The notes under the pieces were generated by a model. The model did not search any database. It was given only the letters and a program-made list of their open reading frames with translations, and was not told the origin of the DNA. The translations under genes were made by a program, and so were the position numbers. Positions 4,038 to 5,724 of a stretch of DNA of 5,724 nucleotides are shown here, piece by piece; positions within the stretch are counted from its first letter, which is position 1, and each line of letters begins with the position of its first letter. This stretch comes from Oscillospiraceae bacterium (GTDB taxonomy: Bacteria > Bacillota > Clostridia > Oscillospirales > UBA929): NCBI GenBank assembly GCA_031258665.1, contig JAIRML010000254.1:1-5724 (forward strand), in the 5' to 3' direction.

Positions 4038-5724
4038 ATGACGATGTATCACTTGAGTGCCAAAAGACTGCTCTGTATAGGCATCGCCCTGGTCGTGCTG
4101 CTGGTCTGCGCCGCGCCGGGCGCGGTGTTTGCCGGGGGCGGGGCCGCCGCGAACGCCCCGGCCGGACTGGACGATCTGTCCACCACCGATGGTTCCAAAC
4201 CGTACCCCGCCGCTGTCGCTTCCTACTGCAACACGGAGGGTGGGAAGGACAAAACGGCCGCCCTGACAGACGGCGTGATTGCCTATACGGAGGGCATTGA
4301 AGGCGGGGGCGCCGTGCACAACCGCTGGACGAATTATGGCCATACCGGCGCCACGACAGACTGGGTCGGCGTGCAGTTTGGTGTGACCCAGCTTGTTTCG
4401 GACATCGATTTAGAGGTATACATCGATCCGGACATCCCGCAGATCACGGCCCCGGCCATGGCGCCGCCCGTTTCAATCGCTGTGACGTATAAGAACGACA
4501 AAGGCGAATTTGTCCCGGCGACTGGCGTGACGGCCAATCCAGCTGTGCCGGCGGCGTATCTGAACACACTCACGTTCGATGGCGTGCTGACACGGGAAAT
4601 CCGTGTGACGCTGGAGCGCCCGACCGGCAAGTATGTCGGCCTGACGGAGATGACGGTTTACGGGAAAAAATTGGCCGCGTACAGCGAGGCGGAGGTCAAC
4701 GCGGCGCTGGTGTCGGGCGGAACGACCGTGACGGCCAGCCATTACTACAGCTCCGGGAGCACGAGCGACGGCCCGCAAAACGCGGCGGACGGCGTCATCG
4801 CCTACACGGACACCAACCCGCGCAGCCGCTGGGCCCTGTGGAACCACAGGGGCACGGCGGAGTGGATCAACTTTGATTTTGGCAAAGCCGCCGGCGTGAA
4901 CCGCGCGGAGATCTATGTCTTTACCGACAAACCCAGCCCCGGCAACACGGTGGAGCCGGCGTCGATCACCGTACAGTATGACGAGAACGGCGTATGGAAA
5001 GACGTCGCGGTGATCCACCAGGCGCCGGCCGCGGTTGTCGGTGCAAACATGAACGGGGCGGGCGGACACAATGTGATTGTGTTTGAGGAGGTCGTCACCC
5101 ATCAGATACGGCTGCAAGTGCAGTTGCAAGCGGGCAAATCGGCCGCCCTGACCGAGGTGGAGCTCTTTGGCCGGTACGAGGAGGACACGCCCGTGCCGAC
5201 GCTTCCGTCCACCGAGAACCTCGACAATTTGGCGCTGAACACGGCGGGGGGAGGGTACCCCCAAGTGTTTGTCAGCGTGGAGCCGGATCAGGTGACGGAC
5301 AACGCCGCGAAATTGGTGGACGGCATCATCTCCGGCCTCCAGAATCTCCCCAATTATGACGCCGGGCCGAGAAGCCGCTGGACCAGCTACAACAACCCCA
5401 ATCTGGTCTCGACCATCGGTTCGCGGTTCAAAGTGCCGCAGACGGCGGAGATCGTGGAGCTGTACGTGTACAACGACGGCGGGGGCTGTAAGCTGCCGAG
5501 CGCGGTGCAGCTGGAGTATTACGACGACGCAGAGGCGGTGTGGAAGCCCGTGACGCTGACCTTTGTGCAGGAGAACAAGACCACGGTGTTTGATCACCCG
5601 GATTCCGCGGGCAAGGTGTTCCGGTATCTGTACGCGTTCGAGTCCGTCACAACCAGCGCCGTGCGCGTGCGGCTGACGCCCGCCTCCGGCGCGTCGCTGG
5701 CCGTCAGTGAGCTGCAAATCTGGG
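4038..5724 (+). CDS. Secreted protein with three tandem F5/8 type C (discoidin-like) domains (3' end outside window)
   Basis: The frame stays open for 562 codons to the window edge, so the gene is incomplete at its 3' end. Residues 1-32 are a signal peptide: basic start, hydrophobic core ALVVLLVCAAP and a likely type I signal peptidase site after AVFA. The Cys at 24 follows LLV, which is not a good lipobox. Three related beta-sandwich repeats follow, at about 55-210, 228-380 and 398-562 (cut). Each opens with a DG[VI]I segment, then an RW core (RWTNY at 96-100, RWALW at 264-268, RWTSY at 447-451), a (D/E)W...FG-type strand in the first two, and a closing strand (GLTEMTVYG, ALTEVELFG, AVSELQIW). 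Such domains usually bind carbohydrate and are common in large clostridial glycoside hydrolases and surface proteins; a catalytic domain may lie beyond the window. No enzyme motif or anchor is visible. It is separated from the lipoprotein gene by 777 nt and is probably transcribed on its own. Confidence 0.9.
   Translation, partial: MTMYHLSAKRLLCIGIALVVLLVCAAPGAVFAGGGAAANAPAGLDDLSTTDGSKPYPAAVASYCNTEGGKDKTAALTDGVIAYTEGIEGGGAVHNRWTNYGHTGATTDWVGVQFGVTQLVSDIDLEVYIDPDIPQITAPAMAPPVSIAVTYKNDKGEFVPATGVTANPAVPAAYLNTLTFDGVLTREIRVTLERPTGKYVGLTEMTVYGKKLAAYSEAEVNAALVSGGTTVTASHYYSSGSTSDGPQNAADGVIAYTDTNPRSRWALWNHRGTAEWINFDFGKAAGVNRAEIYVFTDKPSPGNTVEPASITVQYDENGVWKDVAVIHQAPAAVVGANMNGAGGHNVIVFEEVVTHQIRLQVQLQAGKSAALTEVELFGRYEEDTPVPTLPSTENLDNLALNTAGGGYPQVFVSVEPDQVTDNAAKLVDGIISGLQNLPNYDAGPRSRWTSYNNPNLVSTIGSRFKVPQTAEIVELYVYNDGGGCKLPSAVQLEYYDDAEAVWKPVTLTFVQENKTTVFDHPDSAGKVFRYLYAFESVTTSAVRVRLTPASGASLAVSELQIW

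Noticed and set aside
3715..4041. 108-codon open frame on the + strand in the long gap
   Set aside because: No ribosome binding site is evident before its ATG, it begins inside the MITE-like segment, and it ends in a lysine/arginine-rich tail produced by the A-rich leader of the next gene. It looks like non-coding sequence read by chance.
4473..5717. 414-codon open frame on the - strand
   Set aside because: It lies wholly opposite the discoidin-domain gene, whose + strand frame has a signal peptide and three recognisable repeats. The - strand translation is rich in Arg, His and Val with no domain pattern, typical of antisense frames in GC-rich DNA.

Overview
The window looks like chromosomal DNA from a GC-rich Gram-positive anaerobe of the Clostridia type (for example an Oscillospirales, Lachnospiraceae or Christensenellales relative). 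This is inferred from three things: a YesN-type response regulator, a sugar-binding lipoprotein with a Gram-positive style lipobox, and a secreted protein made of tandem discoidin-like domains. No rRNA, tRNA, CRISPR array, phage gene or transposase gene is visible. All three supported genes are on the + strand.

Layout. Bases 1-1082 hold the 3' part of a YesN-type response regulator: the receiver from its phospho-acceptor aspartate onward, a linker domain and a C-terminal AraC-type double helix-turn-helix. Bases 1083-1346 are a 264-nt gap almost filled by six successive inverted repeats, ending just before a good ribosome binding site. Bases 1347-3260 encode a 637-residue lipoprotein with two complete type I sugar-binding (RbsB/YtfQ) folds in tandem. 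The second fold is clearly like the galactofuranose-binding protein YtfQ. Bases 3261-4037 are a 777-nt gap without a convincing gene. It holds GC-rich stem-loops, a perfect 30-bp palindrome and a 15-bp copy of half of that palindrome 147 bp away; together these look like the ends of a small TA-flanked, MITE-like element. From 4038 to the window end runs a long open reading frame that never reaches a stop. It encodes a signal peptide followed by three F5/8 type C (discoidin, galactose-binding-like) domains, the third cut by the window edge.

How the parts may work together (inference). Genes of this type are typical of polysaccharide-use loci: a membrane sensor kinase (expected upstream, not seen) signals to the response regulator, a sugar-binding lipoprotein captures oligo- or monosaccharide, and a large secreted carbohydrate-binding protein, possibly carrying a catalytic domain downstream of the window, acts on the glycan. 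The unusual parts are the fused double binding protein with no transporter subunit beside it here, the structured leader in front of it, and the palindrome/MITE-like element before the surface-protein gene.
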